Source: Bicyclus anynana (Eukaryota; Arthropoda; Insecta; Lepidoptera; Nymphalidae). From it: 64,000 bases of DNA. The notes under the pieces are model-generated. The model was not told where the DNA came from. It saw only the letters and a list, made by a program, of their open reading frames with translations, and ran no database searches. The position numbers and the translations under genes were made by a program. Location: positions 19,004,501 through 19,068,500 of the forward strand of contig NC_069083.1 in NCBI RefSeq assembly GCF_947172395.1, given 5' to 3'. Below, piece after piece: positions 35,959 through 48,369 of the stretch (its first letter is position 1; every line of letters starts with the position of its first letter).

Positions 35959-36221
35959 GATGAGGTTCAGAAGAACCAAAGTCGCCGACAATTCAACTAT
36001 TTGCGAATCTGAAGGGGCAATCAATGGGCGGGGCACAACGTAATAAAATAACTAATTCTTTTGACAATTAAAATTGTATTTAATTACAACTACTATAGCA
36101 ATTAATAAAATTACAAAATAGATACGAGTAGACTAGAATAAGAAAATAAAAATATTTATAAATTACCTATCACTTACGACTAATCATACCAATTTATGAC
36201 TTAAACTCCCTACTTCAAAGT

Positions 36222-37204
36222 TCAAATGATCCCATGGCTCGCTTTTCGATAAGGTCCACTTTCTTTTCCATAAGGCCCACTCACTTTCCTATATGGACCC
36301 GAACTTCCATAGTAATGTGGCACATAATGTTCATGATGGTGTTTCTTGTGCTCCTTCAGATAGCCAACGAACCAAGAGAGGAAGTAGCCCGCCTTGTGGA
36401 TCACGATCCAAAACACCACCGCATATATCACCTTCAGGATGAAAATCTTCTTGACGACCAAGTCAGCGAAGTAGACTGAAAAAGAAGAAATACCTTCAGA
36501 ACCAAGTAGACTGACGACATCAAGCGAGTCGCAGGGATTCGCTGGATGCTGGCTCAGTATCGTGATGTTTATAAGTCCCTACAAAAGGCCTATGTCCTGC
36601 AGTGGACCTCCATAGGCTAATATGATGATGACCTTCAGAACAACAACATCTTATAGGCTTTTTATATTCGACTAAAAATTTAACTAAGAATAAGGAACTT
36701 TTACAGGGGAATAAGTTCGTCATAAACATACCTAATTCTAATTGACAATATCTTAAGTATCTAAATAAATCATTCATTGTTACTAAAGTTTAAGACATCA
36801 CTTAACAAAAAACATCATTGATTGGTCAAATTGAAGTTTGAAGCGACCTGAGCGAGATAATATCGATATTCGATATTCGATATTAAATTCCGTTTTTGTA
36901 ATGTACTGACCTATCCCGGTCTGGATTCGAACCCACACCCTCCGGAATCGAAGGCGGAGGTCATATCTACTGGGCTATCACGGCTTCACGAATCACGAAT
37001 AGTAGTCACATATAAAATGACACGAACCTACCCCTCAGGAACAAGGAGGAAAATAAAACTGATCTACTCACCGAACAGGGCGATCTTTTTCTTTTTTCCT
37101 CTCGCTTCGATTTCATTTCCCACATCAAAGGCAACGCAGCTCGCCAAAGAAGAGAAATACAACAAAAACACCACATTCAAAACTATTCGTATATTCCTAG
37201 ACAT
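36222..37204 (-). CDS. small secreted/membrane protein, His-rich, two exons (member C)
   Basis: Exons 37072-37204 and 36222-36475 on the minus strand, phase-1 intron with donor TTCG|GTGAGT and acceptor TTTTTCAG. The joined protein has 128 residues. Exon 1 reads MSRNIRIVLNVVFLLYFSSL, then ASCVAFDVGNEIEARGKKKK and IALF: a signal peptide followed by a strongly basic stretch. Exon 2 gives YFADLVVKKIFILKVIYAVV, FWIVIHKAGYFLSWFVGYLK, then EHKKHHHEHYVPHYYGSSGP and three degenerate repeats of SGPYxK. It is the clearest member. Its hydrophobic exon is close to that at 16977-17335 (KxFxLKxIY...KA..F..W...YLKE). The membrane or secreted location is inferred; function unknown. Confidence 0.85.
36507..36625 (+). 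mobile_element. LINE 3' stub in intron of member C
   Basis: Plus-strand GACGACATCAAGCGAGTCGC, GGATTCGCTGGATGCTGGCT, then GGCCTATGTCCTGCAGTGGA and an ATGATGATG tail. This is the same element end as at 13320-13500, interrupted by about 30 bases. It lies in the intron in opposite orientation to the gene. Confidence 0.6.
36888..36992 (-). mobile_element. SINE family A head, minus, in intron of member C
   Basis: The minus strand reads GCCGTGATAGCCCAGTAGAT, then CTCCGCCTTCGATTCCGGAG and GTGTGGGTTCGAATCCAGAC. This is the tRNA-like head with boxes A and B found at 8058, here without the tail. Confidence 0.65.
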
Positions 37205-37299
37205 ATTTGCGGAGAAAATCTGAATATTATTTCTGTAGTTATACGGGTATCTCGCAGTTATTTATTAAATTATTGGTTTTTATTCAACTGTTTATTTCA

Positions 37300-39560
37300 T
37301 TTTATTAATTTGTTTTCACGAATAAAGATATTTATTCAGTGAGTTGATCATTGTAATTTTATATTTTCATAAATAGGAAGTTAAAAAATTTATTAACCCT
37401 TTATTTTTGTACAAAATTTCAGTTCGTTATTGTTATTAATATTACAAATTTTGTATAAATTTATTTTCCGATCACTTTTAGTTATTTTCTATGTCGAGTA
37501 CCTTCAGACAAGTTCACAAATATTTTGTACGAACGCTTGTCATAATATAACGTAACGTTACCCGCAGGCCGGGACGTGCTCGCTAATAGATCGAGGGCCA
37601 GCAACAGCCAGACATACCAGATTTTATAAAGGTTGCAACTTAGGGAGAAACCCAGTTTCCATACAAACTCGGGCCAAAACGATACAAAGCTGGAAATTGG
37701 CCTTAAATTAGATTAAATAAGGAAATCTCAGGAGGCCAATTTTATGGAAAATCTACCTTGGCTAAATTTGCTAAATTATATGTTGAAGGTGCATTTACGC
37801 AACTTGATCGGGGATCCGTTTGACATAACATTCATTGCACTATCTGTATCAAACTGACAGATTTTCTATGGGTTTGACATTAATTTGACATATTTTCTCA
37901 AAATATCTAGGAAAATAGTCAGACTGTCCAACATATTCGATGACATTGACGTTCACATTAAAAAATATCGCGCATTTTCAAAGATAGCTAATAACCAATG
38001 TCAATCAGTGAAATACTGATTACCATTGGTTATATATAAAATCATTTACAAAGCTGGATGGAAAATAATGAAATCATCTTATTTTCCTTGTTGGCCAATT
38101 AGTAGGTAGTAGTAGTTATTTTGTCTGAGAATCAAATGGAGTAATGTAATAAAAATACAAGATTTTAATTTTTCATTTCTGTATCATTCTGGAGAATGGG
38201 TCCAATTCGGAATTTTTTCAGCCTTCGTAAAACTAAGGTATATCTGGTTATTGCAGGCCGGGACGTGCTCGCTAAGTAAGTTATAACGGAGTGATAACGA
38301 GAAGAAAGTGACGTGGCTTTCGTTTCAGGTAACAGCTGCGAATCGCGAAGGCTCTAATTAGATAATTCACTTGTAACATTAAACTTGGCGATGTTACACA
38401 AGTGAACGAAGTGAAAACTTCTGCCGTAAGTAGATACTCCAAGATCGAATAAAAGTTTCGTAAAAAGAATATAGATTAAATTCTTCGATCCAATTAACAT
38501 TTTTGTTTTAGTCTTTCTACTTCTCAGAAAGCGGGAAAAAAATGTGGATCATAGGTATAACGTTGCTTTGGATGCATCATCTGCCTGTGGACGGTTGCTT
38601 AAGGCTTGAAGGCTCCCTCTGAAAGCCAGCGCTGTAACTAGCTGGGTGAGTGGGAGACCTTTATATATTTTGGTAAGTTCTTTTTTATTCCGAATAATTT
38701 ATTTTCATTCCTTATTATTTCAAAAAGCTGATATCGATCTTACAGTTAATAGTAGGACCCAGAAACAACAAACTTTTCAATCATACACAAAACAGAATTA
38801 CAAACACTACTTTAATCCAGACAATAACGCATCCGGTAACAAATACTCTAAAAATTTTCCGACAAGGCTGCTACTTTTTTCCGTCTTTCTTTATCTATTC
38901 TGCATAAATCGGATAAGAAGTTGCATTTTTTTTTTATTGTATATGCCTAAAAACTTAAATTATTTTTAAAATTTAGTTCATAAATAAGTTCAAGTTAAGG
39001 AAATTCTATCATTCTACACCGTAACCGGTGATTGACTATCAGTACCAATTAAATGTAATTATACATATTATGAAGGAAAAAAAATCGATAATTGTCTCGG
39101 GTGAAGTAGCTGGAGTCCACCTAGGACCTAGTCTCATACAAAAAGTCTAGATCTAAGCCAAATTGCATCCGAATAAAGCTGAATTTATAACCTACTTTTC
39201 TACAATAGTCGCCCCGTCGCTATCATAAAATACACTTAATTATACTTGTCGGAGAAAACTTAGCACTCCCCGCGGTCTGCCAATATCTACGGTCGAGCTG
39301 TAACTTCAGCATGATATAAATTAGGATGGAGTCTGTAGGACTCCCGCGTGGCACCTGAGTGCACGTAGCTCCTCGCCGTGGACAACGCTTTTCGTTATAG
39401 TCGGGGAGCCGAAGAGGGGATTCTTGGATTTATTAGGACTAGCGCGACAGATGAACATAAAATACCTTGCACGTTGTGGAGTATGTCCAGCAAGAATGAG
39501 TACTGAGTGATATCAGTAAGTAAGCTAAAAAGACAGATTTTCAATGTGCACAAAAAGTGT
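37300..39560. other. gene-poor stretch
   Basis: No gene supported. A motif GCAGGCCGGGACGTGCTCGC occurs twice, near 37564 and 38255, marking a small dispersed repeat. The 107-codon plus-strand open stretch at 38646 is low-complexity and shows no domain. GGGAGCCGAAGAGGGGATTC at about 39405 recurs in variants near 27830 and 30020. Confidence 0.4.
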
Positions 39561-39582
39561 TAAAAAGTTTAAAAATCTGTTA

Positions 39583-39871
39583 TTGGTAGGCGTCCACTGA
39601 TCCGCATCGTACGTATCGCGCGCATCGCATCACACGGATTTTAGTATTCTTTGTAAAAATAATAATATATTTTGTTCATAAATGATTACCAACATGAGCC
39701 CCTCATATTAAGGCCCCATTTTCGGGAATAATAATTTTCTATCAAATTAATATTGGCTTTTACGAGTATACGAGTTATCTTACAAAATTTTATCTCGGTT
39801 ATTATTAGACTAATTGGGGGATTTCATATATATATAGAAAGTCATACGATGCGGATCAGTGGACGCCTACG
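39583..39871. mobile_element. TTA-flanked MITE, copy 2 (289 bp)
   Basis: TTA at 39580-39582 and 39872-39874. The left end is TTGGTAGGCGTCCACTGATC then CGCATCGTACGTATCG. The right end is ATACGATGCGGATCAGTGGA then CGCCTACG. Terminal inverted repeats match copies at 23943 and 48425. Confidence 0.75.
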
Positions 39872-40211
39872 TTAAGGAAATGGAAGGATTAGGTAAATAG
39901 TAGCAAAATAAAATCATTGTATTCCTGAGCTCACGCCACGAGCGCCGTTGATTTTTAAATGTTGAAATATCAATTTATAACCTATTCTTCCTATCATCTT
40001 ATCTACCAAATCTAATACCCTGTGACACTCAAGTAAATCTAAATTTAACATCGTGGGCTCTTCTACCATAAAGGAAATTTCGGTAAGATTTCGTTAGGGA
40101 ATATATGGTTTAGTTGTTTGCTAGATTGTTTGCTTGTGCACACGGATTTCATGGTAACTTTTGTTATATTTTCATATTTTTTTAACCGATAGATGCAATT
40201 TATATAAGTTG

Positions 40212-40515
40212 ACGGCCTCCGTGGCGCAGTTTTCAAGATGGAGGTCCTGGGTTCGATCCCCGGCTGGGCCGATTGAGGTTTTTTTAACTGGCCCAGTTTT
40301 AACTGGTGGGAGGCTACGGCCTTGGCTAGTTACCACCCTACCGACAGAGACGTACCGTCAAGCGATTTAGCGTTCCGGTACGATGTACGAAACCGAAAAA
40401 GGGATGTGGATTTCATCCTCCTTCTAACAAGTTAGCCCGTTTTCATCTTAGATTGCATCATCACTTACCATCAGGTGAGATAGTGGTCAAAGGGTTAACT
40501 TGTAAAGAATAAAAA
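40212..40515 (+). mobile_element. SINE family B, full copy, plus
   Basis: tRNA-like head ACGGCCTCCGTGGCGCAGTT with box B GGTTCGATCCCCGGCTGGGC. The body contains GCTAGTTACCACCCTACCGA, 'AAGCGATTTAGCGTTCCGGT' and CATCACTTACCATCAGGTGA, ending with AACTTGTAAAGAATAAAAAA. It is the best-preserved copy of this family here. Confidence 0.75.
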
Positions 40516-41170
40516 AAATATATATCTTGAAGAGCTCTCTCTAATGGATTTCTCTTAGATGTTAATTATAATGACCGGCCGACGACTTAACGTGCTTAAG
40601 GTACGGATAGCTTTCCAACAGCTGAATATTTCTATCCTGTAGGTTGACCTATTAATCTACGTTTAATCTAAGAATATAGAATACCGAACAATATAGAAAC
40701 TATGGATATAGAATACTGTTTTAAGGATTTTATTTGCTGGTAAAATCCAGTCAATTCAAATCTTGAGCTTTAATGTATTCTAACTTCTATAATGTATAGA
40801 ATTTGGCACCCACTATATCATTTCTTTTCTTGGCAAAGTCGATAACGACACGCATTTGTGATATTGAATTTGGCTCCCATTTTCACATTTATGTTTTAAT
40901 AGGATTTCACTTATATGAAGTTTTCATTAAATATTTTCCTCTTGTCAAAACTGTAATCACAGAACAAAAAACGCTAACGCTTTTGATTGTAATGAGTTTC
41001 CTGTTTAACGGTTCTGATCAAGTTACGCAATACGCTACTCGCCTGCTGTACAAAACTAAGAAGATTTTTTGCATAGAGGCAGTTTAGATGCCTAGAAACT
41101 CTAATCACATTTTTATTTGTGAAAATAATCTCGTAATTGTAATATTTTTATAAAACAAAATTGTATTTTT

Positions 41171-41263
41171 ATCACGTCACCGCAAACGCCAATCATAAAC
41201 TGTAACGTCATTCGCTACAAGGCGGATATATCGGTATGAGATTGGCGCTTGCGGTGACGTGAT
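41171..41263. mobile_element. short foldback MITE (93 bp) plus an extra arm
   Basis: ATCACGTCACCGCAAACGCC plus AATC (41171-41194) pairs with 41240-41263 with one mismatch. A third, orphan arm (ATCACATCACTGCAAACGCC) follows at 41267, suggesting a neighbouring partial insertion. Confidence 0.7.
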
Positions 41264-42457
41264 ATAATCACATCACTGCAAACGCCAATCACGCTATTTC
41301 TATGAATGATATCGCTATTTTTTTCATTTATATTAATTTTTTTACTGGTTATTATTGACGGGACAAAATAAAATATACCTTATAATACTTTCATGATTCT
41401 GTTAAAACACTGTTTACAAAAGAGGCAAGTAGCCTATTTTCCAAGATGTAGAGAACCCACAACGAATCGAACAGAGAGACCAACATATATAATGAGTATA
41501 TCCTACACTTAACACAGTCGTGGTCACCGTAATGTCACGTAACTCGACCTAACAGCCATAATCATGCAGTAGTCCCGGCGGCCGCTCCACAGATCTGATC
41601 CGCTACAAATTAGATATCTGCCAGTACGAGCGACATTTGCTATCAACTGTATCTGCTACCCATTTCTGATTTCAGCTTTATCTCGAACAATTACTTGTTG
41701 TGGCAGCCATTTCTGGTAAACCTGAAATACCTGCTACCTACTTGTATTAACAATAGGTAGTAGGTATTCATATTAATGACTGGAACGCTGTTATATTACT
41801 TAGTAGCACAAAAAATACTTTTCAATATACAACTAGATCGTGTAAACGAAAAGAATAAGCTTTTAAATCAACATGCTACTAGCTGGCGAGCTGGTGGACA
41901 TTTTTGGGATGTATTTGAGGCAAAAACTTGTTCCACTTTACCCTAACAAGATTTCAAGTGTAGGTATGGTAGAAGCATAAGCTGACAAACTTTAAACAGC
42001 TGTCTATAATGAAGTAAGTCTGGCATGGCAGGCTCGTGTTCCAATAGCACAGTCTAAACTGGGCATAGAGAGCTTAAATATAGAACAAAGGTTGTTTTAC
42101 AGTGTAGTTAAGGGTCTTAAGGTTCGTAAAATTTCAACTTTATTTGCTACAATCACGACAACTGGTCAATTTTCAACATTAAATTAGGAAAGAAAAATAC
42201 TTGGGAATTGAATTTTGTCAACATTCTAAAAACTATTATTACAGATTGTTAAGAATTTTAGGGGAAGTAAAAATGGGACAATTAAAATGTTGAAACGAGC
42301 AGCGTTGGGCAGCGAGCCAAGCGCTGAGAATGGCACTAATGGCAACTAAGAATCCACCATATTGATTTTGATAGCTACTTTATTTCTTGACAATAAAGAA
42401 TGGAATATTTGCCATCTTTGAACTATAAAAGTAAGTATTCTGCAGTATATAATTACT

Positions 42458-42860
42458 AGCGGACGCCCGCGACTTCGTCCGCGTGGAATTTAGTTTTTCA
42501 CAAATCCCTCGGCAACCACGGATTTTTCCGGGATAATGTAGCCTATGTGTTAATCCATGCTATAATATATCTCAACATCAAATTTTAGCTAATTCGGTTA
42601 AGTAGTCGAGGCGTGAAAGAGTATCAAACATTCATATAATTAAAATCATCAGTTTTCGCAAATCTCGGGAAACCATGGATTTTTTCGGGACAAAAAGTAG
42701 CCTATGTGTTAATCTAGAGTAAAATCCATTTCCATTCTAAATTTTAGCCAAATCGCTTCAGTAGTAGCGGCGTTAAAGAGTCGTCTCCAAACGTCCATAC
42801 AAAGATGGTAGATAGATTACACTATTGGAGTGTCATATCCATTTTCATTTATATAAACGC
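42458..42860 (+). mobile_element. dispersed repeat, CGGACGCCCGCGACTTCGTCC family
   Basis: ACTAGCGGACGCCCGCGACT then TCGTCCGCGTGGAATTTAGT, followed by GTAGCCTATGTGTTAATCCA. The block after 42650 (AATCTCGGGAAACCATGGAT, AGTAGCCTATGTGTTAATCT) repeats the first half, so it may be a partial tandem duplication. Confidence 0.5.
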
Positions 42861-43432
42861 AAAAACCACTAAAACTCGCAAAATGATTTTTTTCTAACAG
42901 ACGTAAAAACACACAGATCTCACTTATCTAAAATTAACTCTTTTTGTCATAATTAATTAAATTTTTAAGTCTCGCTACGCAAATACGGTAAGAATAATAT
43001 TATATTTTTATTAAATGAAACAAGTTCGGCACCAACTCCGCGGCAGTCGTACAAAATAAAGATGAAGTCGCCGTGCGGATTTAATTAGATAGTTTAATTA
43101 AATTTTACAGCCGCGGTCGAAGTCACCACCTCCTCACGTTAAAATTGCGGTTCAAGACATAAACTGATGAGGATGAGGCTTAATGTTATTTGTCATCTCT
43201 TGTTAATAAATGATTACCGCCGGTATTGTTGATCTTAGAAACAACTACCGAGCTTTTCTTTCTTCTAAAAAATTTTCAGTAAAAAACTGAGAAATTTTTG
43301 AGAAAAAATTCGCGGAATTGAGAATTTATGATATAGAATTAGACTCGGGGCGAACTATGCTCGGAATTTCACCGACATAGCTCAACGAGTCACAAAACTT
43401 AAGTGGCAATGGGTAGAGCACATAGTTTGAAG

Positions 43433-43515
43433 AGCCGATGTAAGTTGGGGTTCCAAGGTGCTGGAATGGTGAACCCGCACCGAAAAGCGCTGTGTTGTTC
43501 GACCCCTTTTCGACC
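43433..43515 (+). mobile_element. LINE 3' stub, short
   Basis: GGGGTTCCAAGGTGCTGGAA then TGGTGAACCCGCACCGAAAA and 'GTTGTTCGACCCC' match the 13320 stub. It is cut off within the GRPP..RW region. A second scrap with an ATGATGATG tail lies near 43745-43790. Confidence 0.55.
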
Positions 43516-43799
43516 AGGGCTAGAGACGTTAGACTTTAAATGTACTTACGATTTTATCTAATCAAAATCATTAGAAAAAGCTGTACAATTATTGATGTTC
43601 AGTGTTGCCTTATACACGGACGATTTAAATAAACATTTCGACTGTAAAATTAAAACTGCAGGTCTGTAGCTTGCATAACGAAGCCGCGGGATGCGGTAGG
43701 TTCCAGAATCTAGTGTTTGGGAGTCTACATGAAGCCTATATTAAGAAGGGGACGTCCATCGGCCGAAAATGATGATGATGATGGTGATGATATATATCC

Positions 43800-45780
43800 A
43801 AAGCAATCTAAATCGCTTCCACTGCTCCCTTGCACTACAAGTTGATTAAGTTCACAATGTATCCGATGTCGCGCGTAACCGCTGAAGTAATTAAAAATAT
43901 TTCGTCTTTCTTATAGCGCGGGTTCAGACTGCAGCTTTAAAACGATATTTACATTTCATCGCGCACTACATGGTGGCTTCAGCTACGTCTAGAGTCTAGA
44001 CAGAGGAGTATTGTAGACGACGTATTTGTGTTGAATATCATAATGTTTTAAATAGACACTACTAAATTAGACAAAACATTGTATTTCTTTTTTATTTATC
44101 TAGCAAACGTTGTTTTTCCGTATAAAGGAGAACTTTTTTTATGAAAGCTGGTATAATCGACCCGCTGCCATTTCTTTCTCAAAGGTATGTTTGCGAATGG
44201 GGCAAGTAGATGAACAAATATCTGTTGGCTCTACATCAGAGAACTCATATCGACATAATTCTATTATAAATAACGCATTTATATCGGTCCATCCTTTTGG
44301 GAACTACGATGCGAACACAGAAAAATTATAACATACCGTATAACACCTCTCTTTTCCGTTAGAGGTTAATAAAAATAAAGCCAATAGTAAGTATAAGTAT
44401 AACAAGCTCATTTCGTATTCGACGTACCTAGAAAGATACTAATTTGTATTCTACGTATCATATTTCTTGGAAAGTAAAGGCAAAATGTTTTCAGTCGTTC
44501 GTAACAGCAGAAGAAGATGATGTTAATATGACAAAGGAAAGCAAATAGGCACATTTAGAAGAAAAATGTTAAACATTCGTAGAATAATAAATAAATATAA
44601 CTACCTACAAAACGGGAATAAAAGAAAAAGAAAAGTAATTTAAAACAATTGATGACATTTAGTTAGATTTTAAGCCTTGACTGAACAACTTATTATCCTC
44701 AAATCTGTATTATTAAATACTAAACAAATACCTAAACAGAGTTGTATTTTAGAAACTGCTTGCAGTTTGGTGTTAAGTTTAGGGAAATAGACAAATTTGA
44801 ATATTTACACATGCAGGAATATCTCCTCGGTAAATATCATATTAAATGTTTAAGTAAGTAAACAATTAGTACTTAGTTATACAAGCATAATCAGTATTAA
44901 GCGTGATACGTACCGGGAAATTGCCAAGCGGAAAAAGCAGCTGTATTACAGCTAAGTATATTTACTTAAGCGAATAAGGATAATAGCTGTAATAAACAGA
45001 TCTAAATTGTCCGTTGGAGCGCGGTGCAGCAATCATACAGTTGGATAACTTGTGTAAGATTTCCCATTAATATTACAGACTGCCAGACGCCCACAATATC
45101 ATTTTATAAATAACTTTCTTGGTGTGAAATATCGTATACGGCTTGTTTGTTCAATTTGTTCAATGTATGCCAATATAATTTCTAAATATAATTTTATATT
45201 TTCTTTGATTTAGGTAGTTATTTTAGTTAAATATTATTGTTTTAGTTAGTGTAAATAATTGTAAATACATATTGACTTAATGATGTGCAAAACGAAAAGC
45301 CGGAAAAATAACAGTAACTCTTTTGAAATATTCATGTTTACAATGGATTATTATAATAACAAATTATTGATTCTGCTTGTTGTATGAAGATGAAAGCCAA
45401 ACAAATTACTCCAAGTAAGTTTTTTATACTAATATTATAAAGAGGTAATATAAAGAAAGGTAAGATTTGATTGATAAAAATGTGTCCCAACACTTTGGTA
45501 GGTCAAAAACTATCTTGGGAATCTTGTAATATGATTATGTTTTCTAAAGGATTTTTTAGTTTTCAGAAAAGAAAAGATAAGCTGATATAACTTAAGCCTA
45601 GGCGCTCCAATAGATTTGTCAAAAATTAGTTATCTGTATATCTTCAAACCGTGGCAGCTGAAGACTCGTGTTTATAGCGCAAACAACCGCGTCGTCGCGC
45701 CGGCGACTGCGCGAGAAGCTGGAGGTGATGCTGGCGGTAATTATCTGCTCCTCACTGATTACCATACGCTGACTACTCGC
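43800..45780. other. gene-poor stretch
   Basis: No gene, RNA or recognisable element. The 73-codon open stretch at 44110 has no signal peptide or domain. The base composition is AT-rich throughout. Confidence 0.45.
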
Positions 45781-45781
45781 A

Positions 45782-46030
45782 CCTCGGTGGTGCAGTGGTT
45801 AACCTACGTAGGTTTGGATCAATGAGGTCCTATGTTCCAGTCCTAGGTAAAATAGGAGTATTATTTTTTTATTGGCTGCTGGGATACTTCGGCCGTGGCT
45901 CGTAACTACCCTACCGGCAAATACGTACCGCCAAGCGATTTAGCGTTCTGGTCGCGTAGAAACCAAAAGGAGTGTGGATTTTCATCACCATCAGGTGAGA
46001 ATGCAGTCAAGGGCCAACTTGTAAAGAAAA
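45782..46030 (+). mobile_element. SINE family B, degenerate plus copy
   Basis: The head ACCTCGGTGGTGCAGTGGTT is tRNA-like but its box B is eroded. The body GGCCGTGGCTCGTAACTACC, 'CGCCAAGCGATTTAGCGTTC' and CCATCAGGTGAGAATGCAGT matches the copy at 40212. Confidence 0.65.
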
Positions 46031-46729
46031 AAAAGTATGTAGATGACAATATGTAAAGGGAAGGGAAAAGTGAATGATGAGTTGACGAGTAAATAGAGAC
46101 GAATGAAGGAATTGACATATTTTGCCGACCCCACCTAAATGGAACAAGGTAGAGGAGATGATGATAATGTTGAAGTCCTAGGTCGGGCTACGAAATATTG
46201 ACCTTTTCTTACTGCCGAAAATTTTCATTGGTAAGTGTCGAATTCGGAGGTTGGTGATAAGTACCTAGACGGTTTGAAATGCTCTCCAGGTCCAGGTTGT
46301 TCAGTTCATAGCTGTTTTTGACATTTTCTAAGTAAAAGCTAAGTAGGACATTACACGATAGAAACTGGGTCAACGAGGCAATATATAAAATATCAGTATA
46401 AAGTAAACAAATCAATGGAGTGTAGGTATTGTTGTTACATCATGTCATGTGAACAGATCTCTTCGCGCAGTCGTAAGCCGTATACGTTATCTAGAAAGTT
46501 CCCAACAGCGCTGATAGCCCCGCCCGCCCGCCGCGCGGCGAGTATCGGAAAATACTTTCCAATTTATCGCGGAGGCTCTATTACAGCGGGGAAATCCGCT
46601 CCTAATTGACATCGCGACGGAAAAGCAGACATCAGTCATTATTGGAACCCTTTCTGTTTGCTTGTTATAATACATTGTTCATTTTCAAATAAGATGATAC
46701 ACGCAATATAATAGCAATATATATGCTTA

Positions 46730-46931
46730 CTAGCTGACACCGCGCGGTTTTACCCGCGTGGTTCCCATTCCCGTGGGAATACGGGGATAATATATAGCCT
46801 ATAGCCTTCCTCGATAAATGGGCTATCTAACACTGAAAGAATTTTTCAAATCGGACCAGTAGTTTCTGAGATTAGCGCGTTCAATCAAACAAACAAACAA
46901 ACTCTTCAGCTTTATAATATTAAGTATAGAT
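46730..46931 (+). mobile_element. dispersed repeat, near-identical to 50449 copy
   Basis: TACTAGCTGACACCGCGCGG, GTGGGAATACGGGGATAATA, TTCCTCGATAAATGGGCTAT, CAAACAAACAAACAAACTCT, ending TAAGTATAGAT. It differs from 50449-50648 at only a handful of positions, which points to recent activity of the family. Confidence 0.65.
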
Positions 46932-47136
46932 TTCCTATTAAAATTAAAAAGTTGTATTTCTTTTATTAAAAACGTTTTAGATGCGTATTTGCATTAGTAC
47001 TATTAGCTTATAGAAGCTGAAATCACTAGTAAATAGTCTGATATGTTTTCTGTGTTTGTGCTACAACTACTACTTAGACTAGTCAGATGACTAATAAGAT
47101 AAGATAAGTTACTTAGATGTCATGATGTCTAGGTTT

Positions 47137-47614
47137 GAATATATTGATTTTTATAATAAATTCAGGTGAGTAAGATCAATGTTAACTAATTTATACATAG
47201 AAAGCAAAGATTGACTGAATATTTGCAAAATAAATAAGATTATAAAATTTTAAAATCGTTTAAAAATCTTTTATCGTAATTAGACGAAAATTCATACAGT
47301 TTTAGCTTCCTTAAATTAAATGTGACATTTTTTAATATTTGAACTATAAACATAAACGCAGAAATAACAAAGATATTAGTAATTTTGTTTAAACACCCAT
47401 ACAAATCTAACGATCATTAAGTGCCTACGACGTCATTAGTTCGTACCATTTTGTATGGGGCGTTTTTCAGGGATCCGCGGCAGCGCCGAAAATCTGACCC
47501 TTTAAATCCCTGTAGCTCCGGAAGTAATGATCGCAGTTACCCTGTTTTACAAAATTGCTTTACTATTAGCATACTCTTAATTTATATACAATTTAAAAAA
47601 CTGTCATCATCCCT
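47137..47614 (+). repeat. 0.48-kb repeat, direct copy
   Basis: Runs from AATATATTGATTTTTATAAT, through 'CATACAAATCTAACGATCAT', 'GGGATCCGCGGCAGCGCCGA' and CCTGTAGCTCCGGAAGTAAT, to CTGTCATCATCCCT. The reverse complement lies at 52262-52735. No terminal repeats are visible and no coding frame is shared between copies. Class unknown. Confidence 0.65.
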
Positions 47615-48369
47615 ATTACTCTATGGCTAGGACATATGACGTCTAATAGGCCGTATAGACAGGCAATACAGACTACTTTTGTACTTTGGTCGAGTACGAA
47701 CAATATTTGGATTTACCGCCCAAAAATCGTTCGTTCTCAACTAGAATACTAAAGTAGTCCGAACTAGGCCTTAGAGACGGGTTTGATCTAAAGAGTTAAG
47801 ACCTCGGATTTGAGTCCAAACAATAAACTGTGATGGACGCTTCAAAACCTTTAATCGTTACTTTTGAGAATTTATATCTTTAAGATCTTATTTGCTTTCT
47901 ATAATGCAAATCACCAATTTCCGTTGAAAATTTTCGTCTCTTTTCAGAAAATTCGTAGATTTTATAATAATTTTCCCTCAGGGTTCAAAGGTCGCGAGGC
48001 AGTGGACCCGACACCGGAGAGCATTAGGCGATCCGTTCAGCGCCTTAATATTTCACTCCGACCCCTGATTTCAAATTCAGAGAACGTTGGATTTACTATC
48101 GGTGAATTTTTATCATCATTTCACGTGCATTTCTCGTTTGGGATAACATTTTTAGTCGATCATTTTGAGATTTTTATATTTAGGATGAAAATATGAGTTT
48201 CGAGTATATGTTTAGGAATTTTATCTCTAAAAGTCAGAGTGTTCGGTTCAGAAATGAAGAGATTGGAAGTAACCAAAGTTACCGACATGGCTGCGAGTGG
48301 CAAAGCTGAATGTAAATGGTATGTAATGTATTGGACAGGGCGGGGTAAAGAGTTCGAAAAGCCAATGAA

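Noticed and set aside
40212..40272. Possible tRNA gene with boxes A and B
   Set aside because: The same head recurs with a shared non-tRNA body at 45782 and 61556-62058, so it is a SINE head.
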